DNA of 64,000 nt from contig CAKTKU010000002.1 of the NCBI GenBank assembly GCA_934572335.1, forward strand, positions 62,001-126,000, in the 5' to 3' direction. The translations under genes were made by a program, and so were the position numbers. The notes beneath the pieces are model-generated. The model made no database searches. It worked only from the letters and a program-made list of their open reading frames with translations, and had not been told where the DNA came from. Shown piece by piece: positions 51,900 through 59,460 of the stretch (position 1 is the first letter of the stretch; every line of letters begins with the position of its first letter). This DNA is from an uncultured Oscillospiraceae bacterium (GTDB lineage Bacteria; Bacillota; Clostridia; Oscillospirales; Oscillospiraceae).

Positions 51900-52032
51900 A
51901 AAGGACAGCTGGTTCAGCCATATCGCGGTTGAGGTCCCCGGCGAGGGGTGCAGCAACGAATAGTGCGAGCCGGTGAGCGACGAGGAATACAGCAAGCTTT
52001 AAGCTATTTTAGATATAAGGAGGATATATATC

Positions 52033-52362
52033 ATGGCTGTCAAACAGACCGCCGGGCGCGACGCACTCGGCGAATTCGCCCCGAAATTTGCCCAGCTCAA
52101 CGACGATGTGCTCTTCGGCGAGGTGTGGAGCCGGGAGGACAAGCTGTCACTGCGCGACCGCTCGCTCGTCACCGTCGTGGTGCTGATGGCACAGGGGCTG
52201 ACGGATGAGAGCTTCCGCTACCATCTGATGAGCGCGAAGAAAAACGGCATAACCAAGGATGAGATCGCCGAGATCGTCACCCACGCCGCGTTCTACTGCG
52301 GCTGGCCGAAGGCATGGGCCGTGTTCCGCATAGCAAAGGAGATCTGGGCAGACGAAGAATAA
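52033..52362 (+). CDS. Carboxymuconolactone decarboxylase-family protein
   Basis: This is a 109-residue all-helical protein of the CMD/AhpD-like fold: LSLRDRSLVTVVVLMAQGLTDESFRYHLMSAKKNGIT and THAAFYCGWPKAW. A single Cys is present in place of the AhpD CxxC pair, as in the small CMD proteins associated with thiol-reactive or aldehyde stress. AAGGAGGATATA precedes the ATG at 52033. It is alone between a MerR-type promoter and a terminator, suggesting induction by a small electrophile. Confidence 0.88.
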   Translation: MAVKQTAGRDALGEFAPKFAQLNDDVLFGEVWSREDKLSLRDRSLVTVVVLMAQGLTDESFRYHLMSAKKNGITKDEIAEIVTHAAFYCGWPKAWAVFRIAKEIWADEE

Positions 52363-52370
52363 CGGCATAT

Positions 52371-52400
52371 AAAAACTGAGGGCAGGCACCCTCAGTTTTT
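52371..52400. terminator. Bidirectional terminator (CMD gene / esterase)
   Basis: AAAAACTGAGGG (52371-52382) and CCCTCAGTTTTT (52389-52400) form a perfect 12-bp stem with built-in A- and T-runs, serving the two convergent genes. Confidence 0.9.
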
Positions 52401-52412
52401 TATATCACAGTG

Positions 52413-53246
52413 TCACGCGAAGTAATGCTCCAGCGCGCAGGCAAAGCGCGCGTTGAACTTATCCGCCGCCTCACGCGCGAGGGCGGTGTCCGGCTGCATC
52501 ATGTCAAAGGCGTGCATATCCGTGTGGTATACGTCGACCTCCGCGGGAATGCCGCAGCGTCTGAGCGCGTCGATATAGCTCAGCGTCTCGGCATAGAACG
52601 GCTCCCCGTCGCCGACGAAGGTGTAGGCGGGCGGCAGGGCGGTGTAGTCCGTCTGCCGCGCGGGCGCGGCATAGGGCGAAACATCGTCCCGCTTTGCGCT
52701 GCCGCGCAGATACATCCGCCACGCGAGGTGATTTTTGCGCGTGTTCCACACGCGGCCGTGGTTGTCGCGCGAGGACGCGGTGTCGAGATTATCCAGCATG
52801 GGGTACAGCGGCATCTGGAAAGCGACCTTCACCTCTCCCCTGTCGCGCGCGAGCATGCACACCGCCGCCGTCAGTCCGCCTCCGGCGCTCTCCCCGCCGA
52901 CCATTATCTGTCTCTCGTCGACACCAAGCGCGTCGGCGTTATTTTTTATGTGCAGCAGCGCCGCGTAGCAGTCCTCCAGCGCGGCGGGGTACGGCGCGAA
53001 CAGCGCCAGCCTGTACCCCGGCGACACGACCGTCACGCCGAAGTCTTTCACAAGCTCCACCGCGCGCGACATGTACACCATTTCCTTCATGCCCGAGATA
53101 TACCCGCCGCCGTGTATCCACAGCACGCACGCGCGCGACCGCGCGCCGCCCCTCGGCGTGAGCACGAGCGCCGGGATCGTCCGCCCCTCCGCCGCGATGC
53201 GTATTTTCTCCACGCAAATGTCCTTGTCCGGTCTCATCGACTTCAT
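52413..53246 (-). CDS. Alpha/beta hydrolase, hormone-sensitive-lipase-type esterase
   Basis: This is a 277-residue esterase. The oxyanion hole is LWIHGGGYISG, the nucleophile elbow is VGGESAGGGL and the catalytic His lies in VDVYHTDMHAFDMM; an Asp-containing VGDGEPF precedes it. It probably hydrolyses short-chain esters; the natural substrate is unknown. The ATG at 53246 has AGAGGG 6 nt upstream; earlier in-frame ATGs lack a ribosome site. No signal peptide is seen. Confidence 0.88.
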   Translation of the reverse strand: MKSMRPDKDICVEKIRIAAEGRTIPALVLTPRGGARSRACVLWIHGGGYISGMKEMVYMSRAVELVKDFGVTVVSPGYRLALFAPYPAALEDCYAALLHIKNNADALGVDERQIMVGGESAGGGLTAAVCMLARDRGEVKVAFQMPLYPMLDNLDTASSRDNHGRVWNTRKNHLAWRMYLRGSAKRDDVSPYAAPARQTDYTALPPAYTFVGDGEPFYAETLSYIDALRRCGIPAEVDVYHTDMHAFDMMQPDTALAREAADKFNARFACALEHYFA

Positions 53247-53371
53247 ACTCTGCCCTCTTTTCATTAGTGCCATCAGTATACCACAGCGAACGCCGGAGAA
53301 AAAGTGCGTATTTCGCAAATTTATATCCCCCATGGGGGCTTAAAATGCCGCATCGTATCTGCTATACTTTT

Positions 53372-53401
53372 ATCATTCTTTTTAGAATGATGCAGAATGA
53401 T
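53372..53401. promoter_or_regulatory. Three-part operator (AGAATGAT) before the FecBCD-type operon
   Basis: ATCATTCT (53372-53379), AGAATGAT (53384-53391) and AGAATGAT (53394-53401) are one inverted and two direct copies of the same octamer. They start just after a likely -10 box (TATACT, 53363-53368), so a bound protein would block initiation. This is a strong candidate for a metal-responsive or ligand-responsive repressor site. Confidence 0.6.
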
Positions 53402-53417
53402 AAAGAGGTAAAGCAAA

Positions 53418-54575
53418 ATGAAAAAGAAATTGACCGCAGCTATACTCGCGCTGGCGATGGTATTCGCGCTTGCCGCCTGCGGCAGCAGCGCCGCGCCCGC
53501 GCCGACAGAGGCTTCCGCCCCTGCCGATGATACCGCGGCAGAGGAGACCGCCGCAGCACCCGAAACGCGCACCGTCACCGACACCTGGGGGCGCGAGGTC
53601 GAGATACCATACACCGTGGAGAGCATCGTCTGCCTCGGCTCCGGCGCGCCGCGCATGGCGGCGTACCTCGACGTTGTGGACATGATGGTGGGCGTTGAGG
53701 ATCACGACAAGGAAAACTACACCGTGCTGCGCGACTATAACCCCGTCTACCGTGACGAAATAAAGGATCTGCCCTCCGTCGGCTCCGGCGGCGGCAGCGG
53801 CGCGAACAACGGCTACGCCGAGGAGATAATCAACCTTGCACCCGATGTCATCCTCGCGGGCTTCTCCGCCGAGGCGGCGGACGAGCTTTACGGTCAGACC
53901 GGTGTCCCCGTGGTCTGCGTGCGCTATCTCAGCCGCAATTTTGTCGACGACAGCTTCTATGACGCGATGCGCGTGTTTGCCGAGGTCGTCGGCGCGCAGG
54001 AGCGCTGCGAGGCGGTGCTCGGCTTCATTGACGAGTGCAAGCAGGATCTCGCCGACCGCACCGCCGGTATTCCCGACAGCGACAAGCAGACGGTCTACGC
54101 CGGGGCGGTCACGTTTTCCGGGCGGCACGGCTTCGGCGGGACGTATGCCCACTTCGGTCCGTTCATCGGCGTGAACGCGCTTAACGTCGCGGACGAGGCG
54201 GAGGATCAGAACTATTACGAGGTCGACCTTGAAAAGGTCATCGAGTGGGACCCGGACGTCATCTTCCTCGATCCGGGCAACATGGACCTCGTCAACGACG
54301 AGTACAGCACCAACCCCGGCTTCTTTGACTCCCTGCGCGCGATCCGCGAGGGCAATGTGTACACCATGCCCTCATTCAATAACTGCGGCACGAACATCAC
54401 CTACGCGCTCATGGACGCATATTACGCCGGCATCGTGCTCTATCCCGAGCAGTTTGCCGACGTGACCATGCCCCAGATCGGCGTGGAGATACTCACCTTC
54501 ATGCTCGGGCAGGACACCTTTGCCGAGATGGAAGCCGGCGGGCTTTATTACGGAACGCTTACCATTGGAGAATAA
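53418..54575 (+). CDS. ABC transporter substrate-binding lipoprotein, FecB/BtuF type
   Basis: This is a 385-residue lipoprotein: signal MKKKLTAAILALAMVFALAAC with the lipobox Cys at 21, an acidic/Ala linker, then a class III binding fold (TRTVTDTWGREVEIPYTVESIVCLGSGAPRMAAYLDVVDMMVG). The fold binds siderophores, haem, cobalamin or metal complexes. AAGAGGTAAAG precedes the ATG. It is the first gene of a five-gene operon and lies just downstream of the triple AGAATGAT operator. Confidence 0.92.
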   Translation: MKKKLTAAILALAMVFALAACGSSAAPAPTEASAPADDTAAEETAAAPETRTVTDTWGREVEIPYTVESIVCLGSGAPRMAAYLDVVDMMVGVEDHDKENYTVLRDYNPVYRDEIKDLPSVGSGGGSGANNGYAEEIINLAPDVILAGFSAEAADELYGQTGVPVVCVRYLSRNFVDDSFYDAMRVFAEVVGAQERCEAVLGFIDECKQDLADRTAGIPDSDKQTVYAGAVTFSGRHGFGGTYAHFGPFIGVNALNVADEAEDQNYYEVDLEKVIEWDPDVIFLDPGNMDLVNDEYSTNPGFFDSLRAIREGNVYTMPSFNNCGTNITYALMDAYYAGIVLYPEQFADVTMPQIGVEILTFMLGQDTFAEMEAGGLYYGTLTIGE

Positions 54576-54581
54576 ACGGTT

Positions 54582-55661
54582 TTGAAGAGAGAGAGCCTGA
54601 AAACGCTCACCCACGATTATGAGCGGTATATATGGAAAAAGTGGCTCGTGCTGCTGATAATGCTGGCGCTCACGCTCACCGCGGCGCTCGTGTCGCTCGC
54701 GGCGGGCTCGGCGGGGCTGTCGGCGGGGGAGGTCATCCGCGCCGTGCTGCGCCGCGGCGATATGCGCACGGAGACGATAATATGGAACGTGCGCATGCCG
54801 AAGCTGGCGACAGCCGCCGTTGTCGGCATGGCGCTGGCGATGAGCGGCTGCGTGATGCAGAACGTGCTGCGAAACCCGCTCGCCTCGTCGTCCACACTCG
54901 GCGTTTCGCAGGGCGCGTCGTTCGGCGCAGCGGTCGCGATCGTGTACCTCGGCGCGGGCATACAGGTCAACGCCGGGGGCACGTCCTCCGCGCTGACCGT
55001 GACGAACCCCGCGCTCGTGACGCTGTGCGCGTTTGCGGGCGGCATGGCGACGACCGTCGTCATTCTCGCCATCTCGCGGCTGCGCGGCGTGACCCCGGCC
55101 ACGATGGTGCTCGCGGGCGTTGCGCTCAGCTCCATGTTCACGGGCGGCACGGCGCTCATCCAGTATTTCTGTGACGACGTCATGGTCGCCACGGTCGTTT
55201 ACTGGACGTTCGGCAGCCTAGGGCGCGCCGGTTGGCGCGACATCGCCATCATCGCGGTGCTGTCGTTCGCAGCGCTCGCGTACTTCATCTTCAACCGCTG
55301 GAACTACAACGCCATGGAGAGCGGCACCAGCACCGCGAAGAGCCTCGGCGTGCCTGTTGACGCGCTGATACTGTGCAGCATGGCAATGTGCGCGCTCATC
55401 TCCTCCGTGGCGGTGGCGTTCGTCGGCTGCATCAGCTTCATCGGGCTCATCGCGCCGCACATCATGCGCCGCTTCCTCGGCAATGACTACCGTTTTCTCA
55501 TCCCCGGCTCCGCCTTGTGCGGCGCGGCACTGCTGATCGTGTCGGACATCGTCTCGCGCACTCTCATCTCCCCGACGGTGCTGCCCATCGGCGCGCTCAC
55601 GTCGTTCCTCGGCGCGCCGCTGTTCCTCTACCTTATCATAAAGCGAGGCGGGATGAAATGA
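54582..55661 (+). CDS. ABC transporter permease, FecCD type
   Basis: This is a 359-residue permease with about ten helices of the BtuC/FecCD family. Motifs include MPKLATAAVVGMALAMSGCVMQNVLRNPLASSSTLGVSQGASFGAA and the C-terminal GFIGLIAPHIMRRFLG-like CISFIGLIAPHIMRRFLG. It starts with TTG at 54582, 6 nt after the binding-protein stop, and overlaps the ATPase gene by 4 nt (ATGA). One gene supplies both halves of a permease homodimer. Confidence 0.93.
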   Translation: MKRESLKTLTHDYERYIWKKWLVLLIMLALTLTAALVSLAAGSAGLSAGEVIRAVLRRGDMRTETIIWNVRMPKLATAAVVGMALAMSGCVMQNVLRNPLASSSTLGVSQGASFGAAVAIVYLGAGIQVNAGGTSSALTVTNPALVTLCAFAGGMATTVVILAISRLRGVTPATMVLAGVALSSMFTGGTALIQYFCDDVMVATVVYWTFGSLGRAGWRDIAIIAVLSFAALAYFIFNRWNYNAMESGTSTAKSLGVPVDALILCSMAMCALISSVAVAFVGCISFIGLIAPHIMRRFLGNDYRFLIPGSALCGAALLIVSDIVSRTLISPTVLPIGALTSFLGAPLFLYLIIKRGGMK

Positions 55662-56425
55662 TAGAAGTGAATAATCTCTGCTTCTCCTACGGCAGGGAGG
55701 ACATACTGCGCGGCGTGAGCTTTTCCGCCGCGGACGGCGAGTGCGTCGGCATTCTGGGCAACAACGGCGCGGGCAAAAGCACGCTCGTCACCTGCATCAA
55801 CCGCATAAATACCCCCCGTGAGGGCAGCGTGCTGCTCGACGGGGAGGACGTCGCCGCGATGACGAAGCGCGCCCTCGCGCAGAACATCGCCTATGTTGCG
55901 CAGAAGAACGAACAGACACAGGCGACAGTTTTCGACAGCGTGCTCCTCGGGCGCAAGCCGTACATAAAATGGGCGGTCAGCGACGAGGACATCGCCATCT
56001 GCGACGAGATGATCGCGCGCGTCGGGCTGGAGGCGCTGCGTCTGCGCCCGGTGGACGAGCTTTCCGGCGGCGAGCTGCAAAAGGTGATGCTCGCCCGCGC
56101 GCTCGTGCAGCAGCCGAAGGTGCTGCTCCTCGATGAACCGACGAGCAACCTCGACCCGCGCAATCAGTACGAAATGATGAAGCTGGTGCGCACCGTCGCC
56201 GATGAGAAGCACATAACCGTGCTTGTCGTCATCCATGATCTGAGCCTCGCCCTGCGCTTTTGCGACAGGTTTCTGCTGATGAAGGACGGCAGTGTCTACG
56301 CCAGCGGCGACTCCTCCGTCCTGACGGACGGGAACATTTACCCGGTCTACGGGATGCACGCATATATTGAAACCGTGCACGGCGTGCCGGTCGTTGTGAT
56401 GCTGGAGGACGGCGATGTGGACTGA
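55658..56425 (+). CDS. ABC transporter ATP-binding protein, FecE/BtuD type
   Basis: This is a 255-residue ATPase with Walker A GNNGAGKSTL, signature LSGGELQKVMLARAL and Walker B VLLLDEPTSNLD. The pattern and short length fit the FecE/FhuC/BtuD group. The ATG at 55658 overlaps the permease stop (ATGA), and its own end overlaps the methyltransferase start by 11 nt. The frame extends upstream inside the permease gene, but without a ribosome site. Confidence 0.93.
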   Translation: MIEVNNLCFSYGREDILRGVSFSAADGECVGILGNNGAGKSTLVTCINRINTPREGSVLLDGEDVAAMTKRALAQNIAYVAQKNEQTQATVFDSVLLGRKPYIKWAVSDEDIAICDEMIARVGLEALRLRPVDELSGGELQKVMLARALVQQPKVLLLDEPTSNLDPRNQYEMMKLVRTVADEKHITVLVVIHDLSLALRFCDRFLLMKDGSVYASGDSSVLTDGNIYPVYGMHAYIETVHGVPVVVMLEDGDVD

Positions 56426-57200
56426 AAAAGTGAAATGGGACAGCGCCGCCCCGGATTATCAGAGCGTTTTCCGCCTCGGCATCAACGAGTATAACGCCCG
56501 CCAGCTGAACTTCTGGCGTGAGCGCGGCATGCTCACGCCGGGCTGCCGCGTGCTCGACATCGGCTGCGGCGTGGGAAAATACGGGGTGTATCTCGCCCGG
56601 CTTGGCTACGACGTGACGCTCATCGACATATCCGAAAAAATGATAGAGCAGGCGCGGCGCAACATGGCGGAGTTCACCACGCCGTGGCAGGTGCAGTGCT
56701 GTGACTTTGACGCGGTCACTGGCGTGGAGGATATTTTCGCGCCGGGGTTTGACTTCGCCATATCCACAATGTCACCCGCCGTGCACGACGCCGCAACAGT
56801 GCGCAGAATGAGCCGCATGACCCGCGGCTGGTGCTTCATCACCCGGTTTTACGATTGGCGTCAGCCGTTCCGCGATGAGCTGCTCTCCGCCGTCGGGCTG
56901 CCCGCGCGCCCCGCGTTCGACCGCGATCTCAAAGCCGACTGTGCGGAGATACTTTCCGCCGTCAGAGAGGCGGGGTACACGCCGGAGGTCGACTACGTCG
57001 ACTACTGCTGGGCGGACACGCGGACGTGCGACGAGATGGCGGACTATATGCGCCGCAATTACTTTCCGCAGTCGCCCGACGCGGACACGCTGCGCGAAAA
57101 GATGCGTGCACACCTGCGCGGAATATGCTATAATGACGGCACAGTGAGCGACGGCGTTGACACAAAGGTCATGCGGATATATTGGAAAACGGAGGAGTAA
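56415..57200 (+). CDS. SAM-dependent methyltransferase linked to the FecBCD importer
   Basis: This is a 261-residue class I methyltransferase. The SAM-binding loop is VLDIGCGVGKYGVYLARLG, followed by VTLIDISEKMIEQARRN. A WDSAAPDYQSVF opening and many Tyr/Trp/Cys residues in the C-terminal half are specific to this gene. It overlaps the ATPase gene by 11 nt and is followed by the FmdE gene after 2 nt, so it is an integral part of the operon. It may modify an imported ligand or a chelator. The substrate is unknown. Confidence 0.85.
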   Translation: MWTEKVKWDSAAPDYQSVFRLGINEYNARQLNFWRERGMLTPGCRVLDIGCGVGKYGVYLARLGYDVTLIDISEKMIEQARRNMAEFTTPWQVQCCDFDAVTGVEDIFAPGFDFAISTMSPAVHDAATVRRMSRMTRGWCFITRFYDWRQPFRDELLSAVGLPARPAFDRDLKADCAEILSAVREAGYTPEVDYVDYCWADTRTCDEMADYMRRNYFPQSPDADTLREKMRAHLRGICYNDGTVSDGVDTKVMRIYWKTEE

Positions 57201-57202
57201 GC

Positions 57203-57616
57203 ATGGATATAAAAGAGCTGTACAGATCGGCGGGGCTGCTGCACGGGCATTACTGCCCGGGACTTGCCATCGGCGTGCGCGCGGCGGCAGAGGCGCTGGA
57301 CATACTCAAGGTCAAACGCGGCATCCGCGGGCTGTACTGCATCGCCGAGCAGCGCGCGTGCTATCTCGACGGGCTACAGATGGTGTTCGGCACAACGCTG
57401 GGCAACAAGAACATTGAGCTGCGCGAGACCGGCGAAACGGCGTTTGACTTCTACGACCGCGCCGGCGGGCAGAGCGTCCGCCTTGTCGTCAAGCCACAGT
57501 CCGAGGGGCTGACGCGCGATGAAAAGACGGAGTTCATCCTCACCGCGCCCTTTGACGATGTTCTTGAGCGCACCCCCGTCCGCTTCACCGCGCCGGAGTA
57601 TACGCCGAAGAAGTGA
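57203..57616 (+). CDS. FmdE-domain protein (formylmethanofuran dehydrogenase subunit E-like)
   Basis: This is a 137-residue protein consisting of the FmdE domain alone: LLHGHYCPGLAIGVRAAAEAL, then LYCIAEQRACYLDGLQMVFGTTLGNKN. The His-x-His and Cys residues are likely metal ligands. The C-terminal zinc-finger of full-length FwdE is missing. Outside methanogens the domain occurs next to metal- or cofactor-related importers; no formylmethanofuran pathway is seen here. ATG 57203 has GGAGGAGTAAG before it. It is the last gene of the five-gene operon, followed by a terminator. Confidence 0.88.
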   Translation: MDIKELYRSAGLLHGHYCPGLAIGVRAAAEALDILKVKRGIRGLYCIAEQRACYLDGLQMVFGTTLGNKNIELRETGETAFDFYDRAGGQSVRLVVKPQSEGLTRDEKTEFILTAPFDDVLERTPVRFTAPEYTPKK

Positions 57617-57621
57617 TATGC

Positions 57622-57664
57622 AAAAGCCATCGGGACGTGACCTTACCGCCCCGGTGGCTTTTAC
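57622..57664 (+). terminator. Terminator after the FmdE gene
   Basis: AAAAGCCATCGGG (57622-57634) pairs with CCCGGTGGCTTTT (57650-57662) with one wobble, enclosing a 15-nt loop, and runs into TTTTA. Confidence 0.75.
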
Positions 57665-57795
57665 TCGGCTTTATAACGCAACCAATGATAACAAACATCA
57701 CATAAATATGACAAGCGCAGTTGGTGGAAATCCCCGCAGCCGTGCGTTACAATATTCATACAATTCTGATTATTATATCGTTATGGAGGAAAAGT

Positions 57796-58857
57796 ATGAA
57801 AACCGTATTGCGGGTCGTTCTTATCATCGTCTGCGCCGTCATTGTCATCGCCGCGCTGGCGTTCGGGCTGTACTGGCGCAAAAATATACACTGGTACGAT
57901 AAATATGAGCGTGCGCTCGATCGTGCCGGGGCGCAGGAGAAGCAGGTGACGCTCCCCTCCGGGCGCGTCATCAACTACGGCGAGGTGGAAAACGACAAGC
58001 CCGCGCTGCTGCTCATCCACGGGCAGATGGGCATATGGGAGGATTACGCCCCCGTGCTGCCCGCGCTGGGCGAGAAATGGCACATCTACGCCGTCGACGT
58101 GTACGGGCACGGCGGCTCAACGCATGATGAGGGGCTTTACTATCTCGATGTGAACGGCGACGACCTCATCTGGTTTATCAACAACGTCATCGGCGGTCCC
58201 ACCGTCGTCGCGGGGCATTCCAACGGCGCGCTCACGGCGGCGTACATCGCCGCGTATGGCGGGGAGAACGTCGCGGGCACGGTGCTGGAGGATCCTCCCG
58301 TGTTCTCCACCGAGGGCGAGGGCTGGGAGCAGAGTTTCGCGTATCTCGACACCTACAAGACTCTGCACGAATACGACCTTTCGGACAAGTCCGAGTGCTG
58401 GGAAGCGTTCTATCTGCGCCGCTGCCTGTGGGGGCAGCTGTACATGGCATCCTCCATGCCCGGCATCGCCAGCTACGCCCAGAGCTACCATGACCTCCAC
58501 CCCGGCGAACCGGTGAAGATCGGCTTTCTGCCCGCCTCCGTGTGGTCAGTGTTCCAATACGCGATGGAATATGACTTCGCCTATGGCGAGCATTTCTATG
58601 ACCTCAGCTGGAACAACGGCCTCTCGCACGCCAGGATACTCTCGGACATCGCCGTGCCGTGCGTGTACATCCACGCAAAGGAGAGCGTGAGTGATGGCGG
58701 CACGTATCTGTGCGCCGCATCGAGGGAGCAGGCCGAACGCGCTGCCCGGTACATCGGCGATAGCTGCACGCTCATTGAGACTGACACCAGCGACCACGTG
58801 ATACACTCTGTCCACAGCGAGCTCTATATCGACGCGGTCAATTCGCTTTTGAAATGA
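57796..58857 (+). CDS. Membrane-anchored alpha/beta hydrolase
   Basis: This is a 353-residue protein with an N-terminal membrane helix (VLRVVLIIVCAVIVIAALAFGLYW). The hydrolase fold follows: LLLIHGQMGIWEDY, the DVYGHGGS stretch, the nucleophile elbow VVAGHSNGALTAAYIA and a C-terminal DTSDHVIHS holding the catalytic His. The elbow reads GHSNG. It belongs to the large AB_hydrolase_1 group, substrate unknown. GGAGG precedes the ATG at 57796. The XRE-AbrB regulator follows after 10 nt, so they are probably one unit. Confidence 0.85.
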   Translation: MKTVLRVVLIIVCAVIVIAALAFGLYWRKNIHWYDKYERALDRAGAQEKQVTLPSGRVINYGEVENDKPALLLIHGQMGIWEDYAPVLPALGEKWHIYAVDVYGHGGSTHDEGLYYLDVNGDDLIWFINNVIGGPTVVAGHSNGALTAAYIAAYGGENVAGTVLEDPPVFSTEGEGWEQSFAYLDTYKTLHEYDLSDKSECWEAFYLRRCLWGQLYMASSMPGIASYAQSYHDLHPGEPVKIGFLPASVWSVFQYAMEYDFAYGEHFYDLSWNNGLSHARILSDIAVPCVYIHAKESVSDGGTYLCAASREQAERAARYIGDSCTLIETDTSDHVIHSVHSELYIDAVNSLLK

Positions 58858-58867
58858 GGAGAAAAAC

Positions 58868-59302
58868 ATGCTGAAAGAAAATCTGACCATGCTACGCGGC
58901 ATCAATGGCTATTCGCAGGAGGAGATCGCCGAGCGGATCGGCATATCGCGCCAGGCATACGCCAAATGGGAGAGCGGCGCGACCATCCCGGACGTTGAGA
59001 AGTGCCGCCGCCTCGCCGAGGTATACGGCGTGACGGTGGACGCGCTTTTGAAAACGGAGCAGGTCGACGGCGCGGGCGTGCTGCCTCCCGCGCCGAAGGG
59101 CAAGAACGTGTGGGGCTCCGTCGTGATGAACGAGCGCGGCCAGCTCGTCATCCCCAAGGCCGCGCGCGAGCATTTCGGCTTTGAACCCGGCCAGCGCTTC
59201 ATCGTCCTCAGCGAGGACGCCGAGGGGCTCGCCCTCGTCCCGGCGGAGATATTCGAGGAGAAAATGCGCCGCCTGACGGAGCTTGCACGGACGGGAGAAT
59301 AA
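58868..59302 (+). CDS. XRE-type helix-turn-helix regulator fused to an AbrB-like DNA-binding domain
   Basis: This is a 144-residue protein with two DNA-binding modules. Residues 1-62 form an XRE domain (LTMLRGINGYSQEEIAERIGISRQAYAKWESG) and about 80-125 form a SpoVT/AbrB swapped-hairpin domain (GSVVMNERGQLVIPKAAREHFGFEPGQRFIVLSED). The combination suggests a transition-state or antitoxin-like regulator that binds two types of site. It follows the alpha/beta hydrolase by 10 nt and ends before a strong terminator. Confidence 0.9.
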   Translation: MLKENLTMLRGINGYSQEEIAERIGISRQAYAKWESGATIPDVEKCRRLAEVYGVTVDALLKTEQVDGAGVLPPAPKGKNVWGSVVMNERGQLVIPKAAREHFGFEPGQRFIVLSEDAEGLALVPAEIFEEKMRRLTELARTGE

Positions 59303-59320
59303 GCATAACAGCATGAAACA

Positions 59321-59351
59321 GCGCCCCGCGGTTTTTTCCGCGGGGCGCTTT
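59321..59351 (+). terminator. Terminator after the XRE-AbrB gene
   Basis: GCGCCCCGCGG (59321-59331) and CCGCGGGGCGC (59338-59348) form an 11-bp GC-rich stem with a T6 loop, followed by TTTC. Confidence 0.8.
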
Positions 59352-59460
59352 CGCCACGGCGCTGAGACGCGCCGATCGTCGCCATCTGATATAAATCAGA
59401 ATTGTAAAAATGCGTGATAAATACTCGGAAACTATTCCGTGAAAAATGCTTTGCGGGTTA

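Noticed and set aside
51947..51999. A small leader peptide before the CMD gene
   Set aside because: The short frames there have no good ribosome site, and the longest is interrupted by TAG; the evidence is too weak to call a gene.
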